Below are positions 42,858 to 51,428 of a DNA stretch of 64,000 nt, in pieces. Within the stretch, counting starts at the first letter, position 1, and every line of letters begins with the position of its first letter. Made by a program: the position numbers and the translations under genes. The notes below the pieces were generated by a model. It was not told the origin of the DNA and did no database searches. It saw only the letters and a list, made by a program, of their open reading frames with translations. The stretch is from CALLPQ01 sp038531745 (GTDB lineage Bacteria; Pseudomonadota; Alphaproteobacteria; Caulobacterales; Parvularculaceae), in contig JBCBBJ010000008.1 of the NCBI GenBank assembly GCA_038531745.1, forward strand, positions 81,262 through 145,261. Direction: 5' to 3'.

Positions 42858-45137
42858 TTAACTGGATCCAAATTTTCGCGACGTCGGGAAGCCCTTGGGG
42901 GCAATCTTGCCCGCTTGAGCGCGTTTACCCTCATAACTTTTCCACGTCTCGACGGTTTGTAAACGCCCCGCCCGGTCGACCCAGGTGAGCCCCTCCTTTT
43001 TGTGGAAAATTTTTGCATCGGACAGGGTGCCTTGCGCATATTTTTGGAGCAAGACGCCCTTGCCCCGGGTCATGGACGGCAAATCCGCGGCGTCAAAAAC
43101 TAGAAACTTTTTGTTGGTGCCCACAACGGCAACCATGGTGCCCGCCTTATCAGGCGCATCGGCGGGCCGACACACAACCGCTTCACCGCCAGCCCCCACA
43201 TTCAGCACCTGTTTGCCTTTTTTAGTTGTGGCGAGACAATCCTTTTCCGCCACAACAAAACCGTGACCGGCGGACGACGCCACCAGAAAATGGCGCGCGC
43301 CCTCATAGATATAGAGCGCGCAAACAGCATGATCATTTTCAAGGTCAACCAATAGCCGGATCGGCTCTCCATGGCCGCGTCCACCGGGCAGGCTATGCAC
43401 GTCGAGGGTGTAGAATTTACCGTTGGTTCCAAAGACCAACAATTTATCGGTGGTCATGGCATGGATCGCCTGACCGGCGCGGTCGCCATCCTTGTACTTA
43501 ACTGACTTCAGGTCCTCAATATGCCCTTTAATCGTGCGTACCCACCCTTTTTCGGAGACAATGACTGTCACCGGTTCCTTTTCAATCAGCGCTTCCATAT
43601 CAAGCGCCTCGGCCTCCGGTGCCTCGGCAAAAATCGTGCGGCGCCGCCCGATATCAGATTTGGGGTCGAACTTTTTGCGCACGTCGCGCAGTTGTTCGGC
43701 AATCTTTTTCCATTGCCCAGGTTCGGATTTTAGGAGCGCTTTGAGTTCCTTTTGCTCGGCTTTCAGCGCTTTGTGCTCGCGCTTAATCTCCATTTCTTCC
43801 AATTTGCGCAGGGCGCGAAGACGCATATTCAAAATAGCTTCGGCCTGCACATCGGTGAGGGAGAACACGGCCATTAACTGTTCTTTGGGTTGATCCTCAT
43901 ACCGAATAATCCTGATCACCTCATCAAGATTGAGATAGGCGATTAAAAAGCCATCAAGGATTTCCAACCGCCGGGCAATTTTCTCAAGCCGAAAGCGTGT
44001 GCGCCGGACCAACACATCGCGCCGATGGTCCAGCCAACTGCGTAAGACCTCTTTTAGACCCATCACCCGCGGGGCGCCGCCCGCATCCAGCACATTGAGG
44101 TTCATGGAAAAACGTGATTCCAGATCCGTCAGCTTAAAGACGGTTTCCATCACCGCCGCCGGATCAGCCCCCGCGGCCCGGGGCTCCAGCACCACGCGGA
44201 TGTCTTCCGCGCTTTCATCGCGCACATCGGCGAGGATCGCCAGTTTCTTTGATTGGACCAGATCGGCAATACGCTCAATTAGTTTTGACTTTGGTACCTG
44301 GTAGGGGATTTCGGAGATCACGATTTGATACCGACCGCGCCCGATATCTTCGGTTTCCCATTTTGCCCGCACACGAAAGCCACCACGCCCGCTCTCGTAG
44401 GTCGCCAGAATGTCTTCGCGCGCCTCCACGCACACACCGCCGGTGGGAAAGTCAGGGCCCAGAATATGATTGAGCAGTGTTTCGGTCCGCGCATTGGGCG
44501 TTTTGATCAGATGCAGGCTCGCATCAATCAACTCAGCAATATTGTGCGGCGGGATCGACGTTGCCATGCCCACCGCAATACCGGAGGCACCATTGGCCAT
44601 AAGGTTGGGGAACGCCGCCGGCAGCACTGCCGGTTCTTTGCCCTCCCCGTCATAAGTATCGCGGAAATCAACCGCGTCCTCGTCAATTCCCTCCAACAGC
44701 AATTGCGCGGCCTCGGTCAAGCGGCTTTCGGTGTACCGCATGGCAGCCGGGTTATCACCATCAATATTGCCAAAATTCCCCTGCCCATCGACCAGCGGTA
44801 TACGGACGGAAAAATCCTGAACCAATCGCACCATGGCATCATAGATTGATGCATCGCCGTGGGGATGAAAATTACCCATGACCTCGCCCACAACCTTAGC
44901 GGATTTTTTATAGCTGCCCGTGGGGTTTAGTTTCATCTCACGCATGGCGTAAAGGATGCGCCGGTGCACCGGTTTCAACCCGTCGCGCACATCGGGCAAG
45001 GCCCTCGACGTGATTGTGGACAGCGCATAGGCGAGATAACGCTGGGCAAGCGCATCATCGAGCGGTTCCAGAAAAATGTCTTCGGGCTTGGCCGGCGCAG
45101 TGGGCGCGGCCTTTTTTTTGCGGGATTTTGTTGCCAT
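42858..45137 (-). CDS. parC: DNA topoisomerase IV subunit A
   Basis: ParC (759 residues) cleaves and rejoins DNA to separate replicated chromosomes. The breakage-reunion core shows RALPDVRDGLKPVHRRILYAM, NFHPHGDASIYDAMVR and AMRYTESRL with the catalytic tyrosine at about residue 135. A beta-pinwheel C-terminus follows. The length and a lysine-rich N-terminus fit ParC rather than GyrA. The residue matching the quinolone-site serine of E. coli ParC is alanine here. It is divergent from an exported protein gene by 33 nt. Confidence 0.96.
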   Translation of the reverse strand: MATKSRKKKAAPTAPAKPEDIFLEPLDDALAQRYLAYALSTITSRALPDVRDGLKPVHRRILYAMREMKLNPTGSYKKSAKVVGEVMGNFHPHGDASIYDAMVRLVQDFSVRIPLVDGQGNFGNIDGDNPAAMRYTESRLTEAAQLLLEGIDEDAVDFRDTYDGEGKEPAVLPAAFPNLMANGASGIAVGMATSIPPHNIAELIDASLHLIKTPNARTETLLNHILGPDFPTGGVCVEAREDILATYESGRGGFRVRAKWETEDIGRGRYQIVISEIPYQVPKSKLIERIADLVQSKKLAILADVRDESAEDIRVVLEPRAAGADPAAVMETVFKLTDLESRFSMNLNVLDAGGAPRVMGLKEVLRSWLDHRRDVLVRRTRFRLEKIARRLEILDGFLIAYLNLDEVIRIIRYEDQPKEQLMAVFSLTDVQAEAILNMRLRALRKLEEMEIKREHKALKAEQKELKALLKSEPGQWKKIAEQLRDVRKKFDPKSDIGRRRTIFAEAPEAEALDMEALIEKEPVTVIVSEKGWVRTIKGHIEDLKSVKYKDGDRAGQAIHAMTTDKLLVFGTNGKFYTLDVHSLPGGRGHGEPIRLLVDLENDHAVCALYIYEGARHFLVASSAGHGFVVAEKDCLATTKKGKQVLNVGAGGEAVVCRPADAPDKAGTMVAVVGTNKKFLVFDAADLPSMTRGKGVLLQKYAQGTLSDAKIFHKKEGLTWVDRAGRLQTVETWKSYEGKRAQAGKIAPKGFPTSRKFGSS

Positions 45138-45170
45138 GGTCGGTCTGTAGCAGAGTCGGACCTAAAGGCC

Positions 45171-45905
45171 ATGATTTTTCGAATGCAACGTACCGCCAAT
45201 TGCCTTCGGCCCCTGATCGCTCTCGCGGCCATTATGGGCGGCCTGATTGCCGCGTCCACACCGAGCGTGCGCGCACAACCGGCACCGACTTCTATTCCCG
45301 AGCCCGTGGCCCAGGCGCTTGCCAAAGCCGAGGCCCGGGCCGATTTGCAGGTCAGTTTCACCATGGCTTTCCGCTGGTTCGAAGACCCGCCTGTGGTCAG
45401 CCGCTATGACGCATCAAGCCAGCGCTGGACCGTGATCGCCGGGTCGCCCGATGCCCTGCCCGCCGCTGCCCGTAAAAAACTGGAAACCTACAAACGCCTT
45501 GAGGCGCAGCCGGGTGGTTTGACCTATGCGGACTATCGCCAACATCTTCAGGACATAACGCTGGTGGAGGAAATACCGGCCCGGTTTGTCTATACGTTCG
45601 TGTCCGCGCAACTGCCTAAATCCATGGTTAATCTCAGTAAGCGTATGCGCACGCGGTTGGTGATTGACCGTGAAACCGGCGATCTTAAAACCTATCTCGT
45701 GGAAGCGCTGGCGCCCTTTCGGGCGAATGTGATGTCATCGCTCAATGATTTTTATTTTACGCAAGAGTTTGAAAAAGTCTTTCCCGATACCCCGGCGCTG
45801 ATGACGCGCATGCAGTGGCGTGCGAAGGGCAAGCGGTTCCTTCAAACGATCAATGAAGATTTCGAGATCATTTTTTCAGATTTTGTTCTTGTCACTGCGC
45901 CATAG
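45171..45905 (+). CDS. Exported protein of unknown function
   Basis: A 244-residue protein with a signal peptide (a basic start, then LRPLIALAAIMGGLIAAS and a PSVRAQP cleavage region). I do not recognise the family. The mature part is soluble and mixed alpha/beta, with SFTMAFRWFEDPPVVSRYD and RLVIDRETGDLKTYLVEAL. ATG 45171 was chosen, since the earlier frame runs antisense through parC; ATG 45183 is also possible. It is convergent with recO, 5 nt apart. A periplasmic location is predicted. Confidence 0.8.
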   Translation: MIFRMQRTANCLRPLIALAAIMGGLIAASTPSVRAQPAPTSIPEPVAQALAKAEARADLQVSFTMAFRWFEDPPVVSRYDASSQRWTVIAGSPDALPAAARKKLETYKRLEAQPGGLTYADYRQHLQDITLVEEIPARFVYTFVSAQLPKSMVNLSKRMRTRLVIDRETGDLKTYLVEALAPFRANVMSSLNDFYFTQEFEKVFPDTPALMTRMQWRAKGKRFLQTINEDFEIIFSDFVLVTAP

Positions 45906-45910
45906 GCCCC

Positions 45911-46642
45911 TCAAGTATCAATCTGTGTGCGGAGGAGATCAATGACCCGTACTCGCGCCTCCGGCAAGGTCCGGTTGGCCAGATGCAAGATCCGCGTTTC
46001 AAGAAAATATCCGGTCGTGTGCAGGCCCTCAATCGCCGCGGCCAGATCCGGCGCTGACCCCACACCCCGCAAAAACCCCGGCAGGGGCAAAAGCTTGGAT
46101 TGGTAGGGTAAGCCAGCCTCGCGGCTCACGGCGCGGGCCGATTTCGGCGAAATATAAACGAGATCGTCGGTTGCCCCCGTGGCAGCGCAACTCTCCAAAT
46201 TCAAACCAAAGCCAAGATCACCCAGCACGCCCAATTCCCAACGCGCCATGAGAACCGGCCAGATATCGGCATCTTCAAACGTCCCCAGAACAATATCGAG
46301 ACCATCATAAATACGCGGATGCGCCTCACGCTCCGGCAGACTGGCAAGCGCCACGCTGGTCACCGCGGAAAGACCGGCGAGCGGTAGGCGTTCACCGAGG
46401 AGACCAGCGGCCACCGGCTCAGTCAATTCCAGGGAAAAATGCCCGAGACTGTCCTCGAGTCGCCCACGCCAGTGCGCCGCGACACGGTTACCAGGTTGCA
46501 GCAAGGGGCTCATCTTGCGCCCGGTGCCCCCGTAAACAAGCCCGGACCAACGACCGCGCTCCGGCGAGAAAAGCTCCGCCACCGCATGCCCCTCCCCATG
46601 GGCGCGGGCCGATAGAATAATGGCTTTATCGCTCCATTCCAT
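45911..46642 (-). CDS. recO: DNA repair protein RecO
   Basis: RecO (243 residues) helps RecR load RecA onto SSB-coated single-stranded DNA. The N-terminal OB-fold block MEWSDKAIILSARAHGEGHAVAELFSPERG and the following GLVYGG are typical. The alphaproteobacterial zinc cysteines are not obvious. It follows era by 33 nt in the common alphaproteobacterial order. Confidence 0.95.
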   Translation of the reverse strand: MEWSDKAIILSARAHGEGHAVAELFSPERGRWSGLVYGGTGRKMSPLLQPGNRVAAHWRGRLEDSLGHFSLELTEPVAAGLLGERLPLAGLSAVTSVALASLPEREAHPRIYDGLDIVLGTFEDADIWPVLMARWELGVLGDLGFGLNLESCAATGATDDLVYISPKSARAVSREAGLPYQSKLLPLPGFLRGVGSAPDLAAAIEGLHTTGYFLETRILHLANRTLPEARVRVIDLLRTQIDT

Positions 46643-46675
46643 CTTTACACAGACTTTTGTAAAAATTGATGGTGG

Positions 46676-47656
46676 TCAATCGACAATATCAAGACCCATT
46701 TCCCGATAGCGCGCCGCCTCATCTGCCCAGTTTTCCCGTACTTTCACATGGATAAACAAATGCACCGGCTCGTCCAAAATCTCAGCCAATTCCTTGCGTG
46801 CCAACTCACCAATAGTCTTCAGGGTCCGCCCGCCTTTGCCCACAACGATGCCTTTTTGGGTATTGCGGGCCACATAAATTATCTGATCAATCCGCAATTC
46901 TTTTTTTTCCGTCCGGGTCCAGCGCTCGGTCTCCACCGTTGTGTCATAGGGTAGCTCGTCATGGAGTCGCAGATAAAGTTTCTCGCGCGTCACCTCCGCG
47001 GCCATTAATCTGTCGGTTATATCAGAAAGCTGATCTTCTGGGTAAAGCCAGGGACCCGTGGGGGCACCCTCAGCAAGAAACGTTTTAAGATCGGCAATCC
47101 CGTCACCGGTGAGCGCCGAAATCAGAAAAACGCGCGTGAACGCAGCAGCCTGACCAAGCTTATCCAATAGAGCTAATAGTCGATCACGGGGTATACGATC
47201 AATTTTATTCAGAACAAGGACGGCCGCCCCATCACTATCGCTGAGCCGTGCCAAAATTGCATCGGTATCGTCGCGACATTTGCGGGCCGAGGCTTCGCCC
47301 TTGTCGGCGGCAAGATAGGTTGGCACATCAACCATGCACAATGTCATATCAACGCCCTCTGCCCCCTCCCACGCGGCGGCAACCATGGAGCGGTCGAGCC
47401 GGCGTTTGGGTTTGAAAATGCCGGGCGTATCGATGAAAACAAGCTGTGTGGTGCCTTGCAGGGCAACCCCGCGTACCCGCGCACGGGTGGTTTGCACCTT
47501 ATGGGTCACGATAGAAATCTTCGCGCCCACCATGGCGTTAACAAGCGTGGATTTGCCCGCATTGGGCGCACCGATCACCGCGATCAGTGCGCACTGGGTC
47601 ATCTCATCTGCTGGCACAGGGTCCGTGCTGCCCAGGGTTTGATCGCCGTCAGTCAT
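46676..47656 (-). CDS. era: GTPase Era
   Basis: Era (326 residues) is a GTPase that binds the 3' end of 16S rRNA and acts in 30S maturation. G1 is GAPNAGKSTL, G3 is DTPG within VFIDTPGIFKPKRRLD, and G4 is NKIDR. The C-terminal KH domain includes GIVVGKGGRTLKTIGELAR. The ATG overlaps the rnc stop by 8 nt, so translation is coupled. Confidence 0.97.
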   Translation of the reverse strand: MTDGDQTLGSTDPVPADEMTQCALIAVIGAPNAGKSTLVNAMVGAKISIVTHKVQTTRARVRGVALQGTTQLVFIDTPGIFKPKRRLDRSMVAAAWEGAEGVDMTLCMVDVPTYLAADKGEASARKCRDDTDAILARLSDSDGAAVLVLNKIDRIPRDRLLALLDKLGQAAAFTRVFLISALTGDGIADLKTFLAEGAPTGPWLYPEDQLSDITDRLMAAEVTREKLYLRLHDELPYDTTVETERWTRTEKKELRIDQIIYVARNTQKGIVVGKGGRTLKTIGELARKELAEILDEPVHLFIHVKVRENWADEAARYREMGLDIVD

Positions 47657-48380
47657 CCTGTCCCCATATGCCTTCGCGTTCCAGAAACGCTTTCGCCGCT
47701 TTCATCTGTGCACCCCGTTTTGACGATCCACCGCCATGGGCCGGGGCAAAGCCCTCAACCTGTACTTCAATCTTAAAAGATGGCTGATGGGCGGGCCCAT
47801 CGCGGGCCACAACTTTATAGTGGGGCACGCCGAGTTTGCGTTCCTGCGACCATTCCTGCAGCGCGGTTTTCGCATCGCGATGGCGTTTGGCAAGCACATC
47901 AAGCTGCGGGGCCCAGAATAAGTCGAACGCCCGCCCCGCCGCTTCGAGCCCGCCATCAATATAAAGCGCACCCAAAAAAGCCTCACAAACATCCCCGAGG
48001 ATCGCAACCTTTTCGCGGCCCCCCGCTTCTTCCTCGTAACTCGATAAGCGCACCAGATCAGCAAGACCGAGCGCTATCGCCGCCTTGGCGCAGGTTTCTT
48101 TGCGCACAAGTGCATTGAGACGCGGGGCAAGATCGCCTTCGGCCATATCCGGATGGCGCCGCCACAACGCCTCAGCCACCATCAGACCCAATACGCGGTC
48201 CCCAAGAAATTCGAGCCGTTCCAGATCGCGAATATTATTGCCGCGTGCCGATAGGCTGGAATGGGTTAGCGCCCGGTTGAGAAGGGTTCTATCGGTAAAC
48301 GTATGACCAACACGTGTTTCCAACGCACTGATCCCCGTCTCATCAAATCCTTTTTCCAATGGTTTTTTTTGCGTCATCAT
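47649..48380 (-). CDS. rnc: Ribonuclease III
   Basis: RNase III (243 residues) cuts double-stranded RNA, including rRNA precursors. The catalytic motif ERLEFLGDRVLGLM lies in the N-terminal nuclease domain, and the second acidic site is ILGDVCEAFLGALY. A C-terminal dsRNA-binding domain follows. The gene starts directly after the lepB stop, with ATGATG tandem starts. Confidence 0.97.
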   Translation of the reverse strand: MMTQKKPLEKGFDETGISALETRVGHTFTDRTLLNRALTHSSLSARGNNIRDLERLEFLGDRVLGLMVAEALWRRHPDMAEGDLAPRLNALVRKETCAKAAIALGLADLVRLSSYEEEAGGREKVAILGDVCEAFLGALYIDGGLEAAGRAFDLFWAPQLDVLAKRHRDAKTALQEWSQERKLGVPHYKVVARDGPAHQPSFKIEVQVEGFAPAHGGGSSKRGAQMKAAKAFLEREGIWGQDD

Positions 48381-49187
48381 TCAGTTAACCGGTTTTAGAA
48401 CACGCGCACCGCGAAACGCGCTGGGCCACGCCCAAACCTGCCACGGGGCGCGGCCCGCTCCATTAATCGAAATCATAATACGATCGGCTTTACCCACAAT
48501 ATCATCAAACGGCACCGTCCCCACATAGGCGGTCACGCGGCTATCTTGCGACTGATCGCGATTATCGCCCATGACAAAATAATGACCCGTTGGCACGCGG
48601 TAAGGCCCTTTTGTATCGAGCCGGCCGTCATCACCAGCGCACTCCTGGACCACATAGGTCACACCGTTTGGCAGGCTTTCGCGCCAAATCGGCACATCGC
48701 GTTGCTGACCATCGCAAGTCGCCCGGTTCGTCCCTAGAAAATCACGGGCGAGCACACCGCCATCAATCAGTACACGTCCTTCCAATAGTCTTATCTCCTC
48801 ACCCGGCAGGCCAATGATCCGTTTTATGTAATCGCGATTACCATCTTTTTTATTTTTGAAGACGATAATATCACCGCGTTTGGGTTTACTCGCCAATAAT
48901 CGTCCGTGCACTGGCAATCGCGTGAATGGCCACACCAATGACGCCCGCGAATAGCCATAAGGTGATTTGCCAACCAGAATAAAATCACCGGTCAACAGCG
49001 TTGGGGCCATGGACGCCGAGGGGATATTATAGGGCTGGACAAAAATTATCCGCACAAAAAGGGCAAGACCAAGCGCCAACAGCGCAATCATGGCGAGGGA
49101 GGCAAACTCATTTTGACTGCGCTCGCTGCGTTCACTGGTCGCTTCTGACGATTGAGGTGCGGGCTGTGGGTCATGTGTGCTTTCCAT
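48381..49187 (-). CDS. lepB: Signal peptidase I
   Basis: LepB (268 residues) removes signal peptides from exported proteins at the periplasmic face of the inner membrane. One N-terminal membrane segment precedes NIPSASMAPTLLTGDFILV, with the catalytic Ser at about residue 59. The catalytic lysine is in DYIKRIIGLPGE and the conserved GDNRDQSQDSR is present. ATG 49187 overlaps the acpS stop (TGATG); a GTG one codon earlier is possible. Confidence 0.96.
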   Translation of the reverse strand: MESTHDPQPAPQSSEATSERSERSQNEFASLAMIALLALGLALFVRIIFVQPYNIPSASMAPTLLTGDFILVGKSPYGYSRASLVWPFTRLPVHGRLLASKPKRGDIIVFKNKKDGNRDYIKRIIGLPGEEIRLLEGRVLIDGGVLARDFLGTNRATCDGQQRDVPIWRESLPNGVTYVVQECAGDDGRLDTKGPYRVPTGHYFVMGDNRDQSQDSRVTAYVGTVPFDDIVGKADRIMISINGAGRAPWQVWAWPSAFRGARVLKPVN

Positions 49188-49597
49188 CACGCCCCCTCTG
49201 CCCTCGGCATTGCCTCGATAATGACAATTGCCTGGGCGGTGGGAAAATCATCGGTAATGGTCAGATGAATGGCCGCGTCAAAACCCGCCGGGGTTAAGGC
49301 GTCCAGGCGCGCGCGCGCACCGCCGGTCAAGGCCATAGTTGGCTTACCGCCTGGCAAATTCACAACGCCCATATCGCGCCAAAATACGCCTTTTGCCAAA
49401 CCGGTCCCAAGCGCCTTGGCGCACGCCTCCTTCGCAGCGAAACGTTTTGCGTAAGATGCCGCGCGCAAATGGCGACGATCAGATTTTGCTTGCTCAATCG
49501 GTGTAAACAGGCGCTGCACAAACCGGTCACCATGGCGCGCAAGCGTTTTTTCAATCCGCCGGATATCGATGATGTCATTACCAATACCGATAATCAT
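49187..49597 (-). CDS. acpS: Holo-[acyl-carrier-protein] synthase
   Basis: AcpS (136 residues) transfers phosphopantetheine from CoA to acyl carrier protein. The metal-binding GIGNDIIDIRRIEKTL and the FAAKEACAKALGTGL motif are both visible. It overlaps the preceding GNAT gene by 4 nt (ATGA) and lepB by 1 nt. Confidence 0.97.
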   Translation of the reverse strand: MIIGIGNDIIDIRRIEKTLARHGDRFVQRLFTPIEQAKSDRRHLRAASYAKRFAAKEACAKALGTGLAKGVFWRDMGVVNLPGGKPTMALTGGARARLDALTPAGFDAAIHLTITDDFPTAQAIVIIEAMPRAEGA

Positions 49598-50067
49598 GAC
49601 CTGATCTCTTTATGCATATAAACGCTATCGCGGTCATCCTTATAGGAACCAAATGGACCACACGGAAAAAATCCGCAATTATTATAGAGACGGCGTGCCG
49701 GGGCAAAATACGCATTTGCGCCCGTCTCCAAATATAGCTGCGTGAACCCGAGGCGGCGTGCCTGATCCTCAAGACAGTGCACAATCGCCGCGCCAATCCC
49801 CTGGCGCCGGGATGCCTGCGCCACATGCATGCTTTTGAGCTCACCCATGGTGGAAGAAAGACGCTGCAACGCCCCCACACCGCGCAAAACACCCGCGCGC
49901 CAGAACGACCAAAAGGTGATATCATCCTGCTTCAGTCGATCAAAAGAAAAAACATGGGCTTTTCCCACTGGGCTCATGGCCACGCTTAACTCATAGTGAT
50001 CCTCCAACAGCGCTTTAACCTCGGGATCGTCGAGGGTGTCGTCACGCATATCGAGATTTTTGTGCAT
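49594..50067 (-). CDS. GNAT family N-acetyltransferase
   Basis: A 157-residue acetyltransferase with the acetyl-CoA-binding motif ELKSMHVAQASRRQGIGAAIV and the C-terminal LYLETGANAYFAPARRLYNNCGF. The substrate is unknown. It starts immediately after the pdxJ stop and overlaps acpS, so it is a regular member of the operon; GNAT genes are known at this place in relatives. Confidence 0.9.
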   Translation of the reverse strand: MHKNLDMRDDTLDDPEVKALLEDHYELSVAMSPVGKAHVFSFDRLKQDDITFWSFWRAGVLRGVGALQRLSSTMGELKSMHVAQASRRQGIGAAIVHCLEDQARRLGFTQLYLETGANAYFAPARRLYNNCGFFPCGPFGSYKDDRDSVYMHKEIRS

Positions 50068-50841
50068 TTAATAATGCCCACCCGTGCGCGCATCGGCCAT
50101 GAGGCGCTTCATTTCCCGCACCGCTTCCGGCAAACCCATATAGACAGCTTCGCCCACCAAAAAATGCCCGATATTCAGCTCCCGGATAACCGGGATTGCC
50201 GCCACCGGCTGCACGTTCTGAAAGGTCAGACCGTGGCCCGCATGCACCTCAAGACCCAGCGACGCGGCAAGCTCCGCGCCCTCGCGCAACGCATCAAAAG
50301 TTGCACTCATCCTGGCGCGATCCGTCACCCTGCACGCCTCATGATAGGGCCCGGTGTGAAGCTCAATCACCGGTGCACCGGTACGGGCTGCAGCCCGGAT
50401 TTGATCAGCCTCAGGATCAATAAATAACGACGCTCGCGCGTTAATGGTCGTTAGCGCCGTCACATAATCGGTCATTGCTTTTTCGGCGCCCGCCACATCA
50501 AGACCACCCTCGGTCGTCCGTTCATGGCGGTTTTCCGGTACCAGGCAACAGGCGTGGGGGCGTATCTCCTCAGCGATTGCGAGCATCGGCGCCGTTGCCG
50601 CCATTTCAAAATTCAGCGGCACCGATATTTCATCTTTTAACCGGCGCATATCCTCATCACGGATATGGCGGCGATCTTCGCGCAAATGGGCCGTGATGCC
50701 ATCGGCCCCCACCGCAATAACGCCGAGCGCCGCGCGCACCGGATCAGGATGATCACCGCCGCGCGCATTGCGCAGGGTTGCCACATGGTCAATATTCACG
50801 CCAAGACGCATTGGTGGATAGTCAGCGGCCGGATTACTCAT
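50068..50841 (-). CDS. pdxJ: Pyridoxine 5'-phosphate synthase
   Basis: PdxJ (257 residues) condenses 3-amino-2-oxopropyl phosphate with deoxyxylulose 5-phosphate to make pyridoxine 5'-phosphate. Diagnostic motifs are LGVNIDHVATLRNARGG, ITAHLREDRRHI, CLVPENRHERTTEGGLD and EVHAGHGLTFQNV. The start overlaps the pyrE stop by 4 nt. Confidence 0.97.
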   Translation of the reverse strand: MSNPAADYPPMRLGVNIDHVATLRNARGGDHPDPVRAALGVIAVGADGITAHLREDRRHIRDEDMRRLKDEISVPLNFEMAATAPMLAIAEEIRPHACCLVPENRHERTTEGGLDVAGAEKAMTDYVTALTTINARASLFIDPEADQIRAAARTGAPVIELHTGPYHEACRVTDRARMSATFDALREGAELAASLGLEVHAGHGLTFQNVQPVAAIPVIRELNIGHFLVGEAVYMGLPEAVREMKRLMADARTGGHY

Positions 50842-51428
50842 TGGCTAACCCCGCGGCTACCGGGTTTAACCGCCGGAATGGCCTGCAGATGACCGGGCAA
50901 CGCGTCCGCTGGCCAACTTTCAACATCCAGCGTGGCCAGCGCCGTCATGGGCGCACCCACATCGGCACTACCGCCGGAGCGATCAATGAGGCAGGCAAGC
51001 CCCATCACTTCAGCACCAAGATCGCGCACAGCCGCGATACATTCACGCGCCGACAACCCGGTGGAGACGATATCCTCAATAATCAGTACCCGCGCATTTT
51101 CCGGAACGCCAAAGCCCCGGCGCAGGGTAAAGTTGCCGTCAACTCGCTCGGTAAACATAAACGGTTTTTCCAAATGCCGTGCCGTCTCATACCCGTAAAT
51201 AATCGCGCCCATGGCCGGCGCGACAACATAATCGATCCGGTTACCGAAATGGGTCACCGCTTTTTCGGCCAGCGCCTTACACAGCCGCGCGGTGCGGTCC
51301 GGATACATGGAGACGATTGATTTGTTGAGATAAGTGTCTGAATGACGGCCTGACGAAAGCACAAAATGCCCTTTGAGGAGCGCGCCAGCTGCCTCAAACT
51401 CCTGCAAAACTTCAGTTTGTGTCATCAT
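50838..51428 (-). CDS. pyrE: Orotate phosphoribosyltransferase
   Basis: PyrE (196 residues) joins orotate and PRPP in pyrimidine synthesis. The PRPP-binding motif VLIIEDIVSTGLSA and the substrate blocks SSGRHSDTYLNKS and VVAPAMGAIIYGYE are visible. I chose the tandem ATGATG at 51428/51425 with GAGG 6-9 nt upstream; both lie inside the 3' end of the rsh gene. Overlaps on both sides imply coupled translation. Confidence 0.95.
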   Translation of the reverse strand: MMTQTEVLQEFEAAGALLKGHFVLSSGRHSDTYLNKSIVSMYPDRTARLCKALAEKAVTHFGNRIDYVVAPAMGAIIYGYETARHLEKPFMFTERVDGNFTLRRGFGVPENARVLIIEDIVSTGLSARECIAAVRDLGAEVMGLACLIDRSGGSADVGAPMTALATLDVESWPADALPGHLQAIPAVKPGSRGVSQ

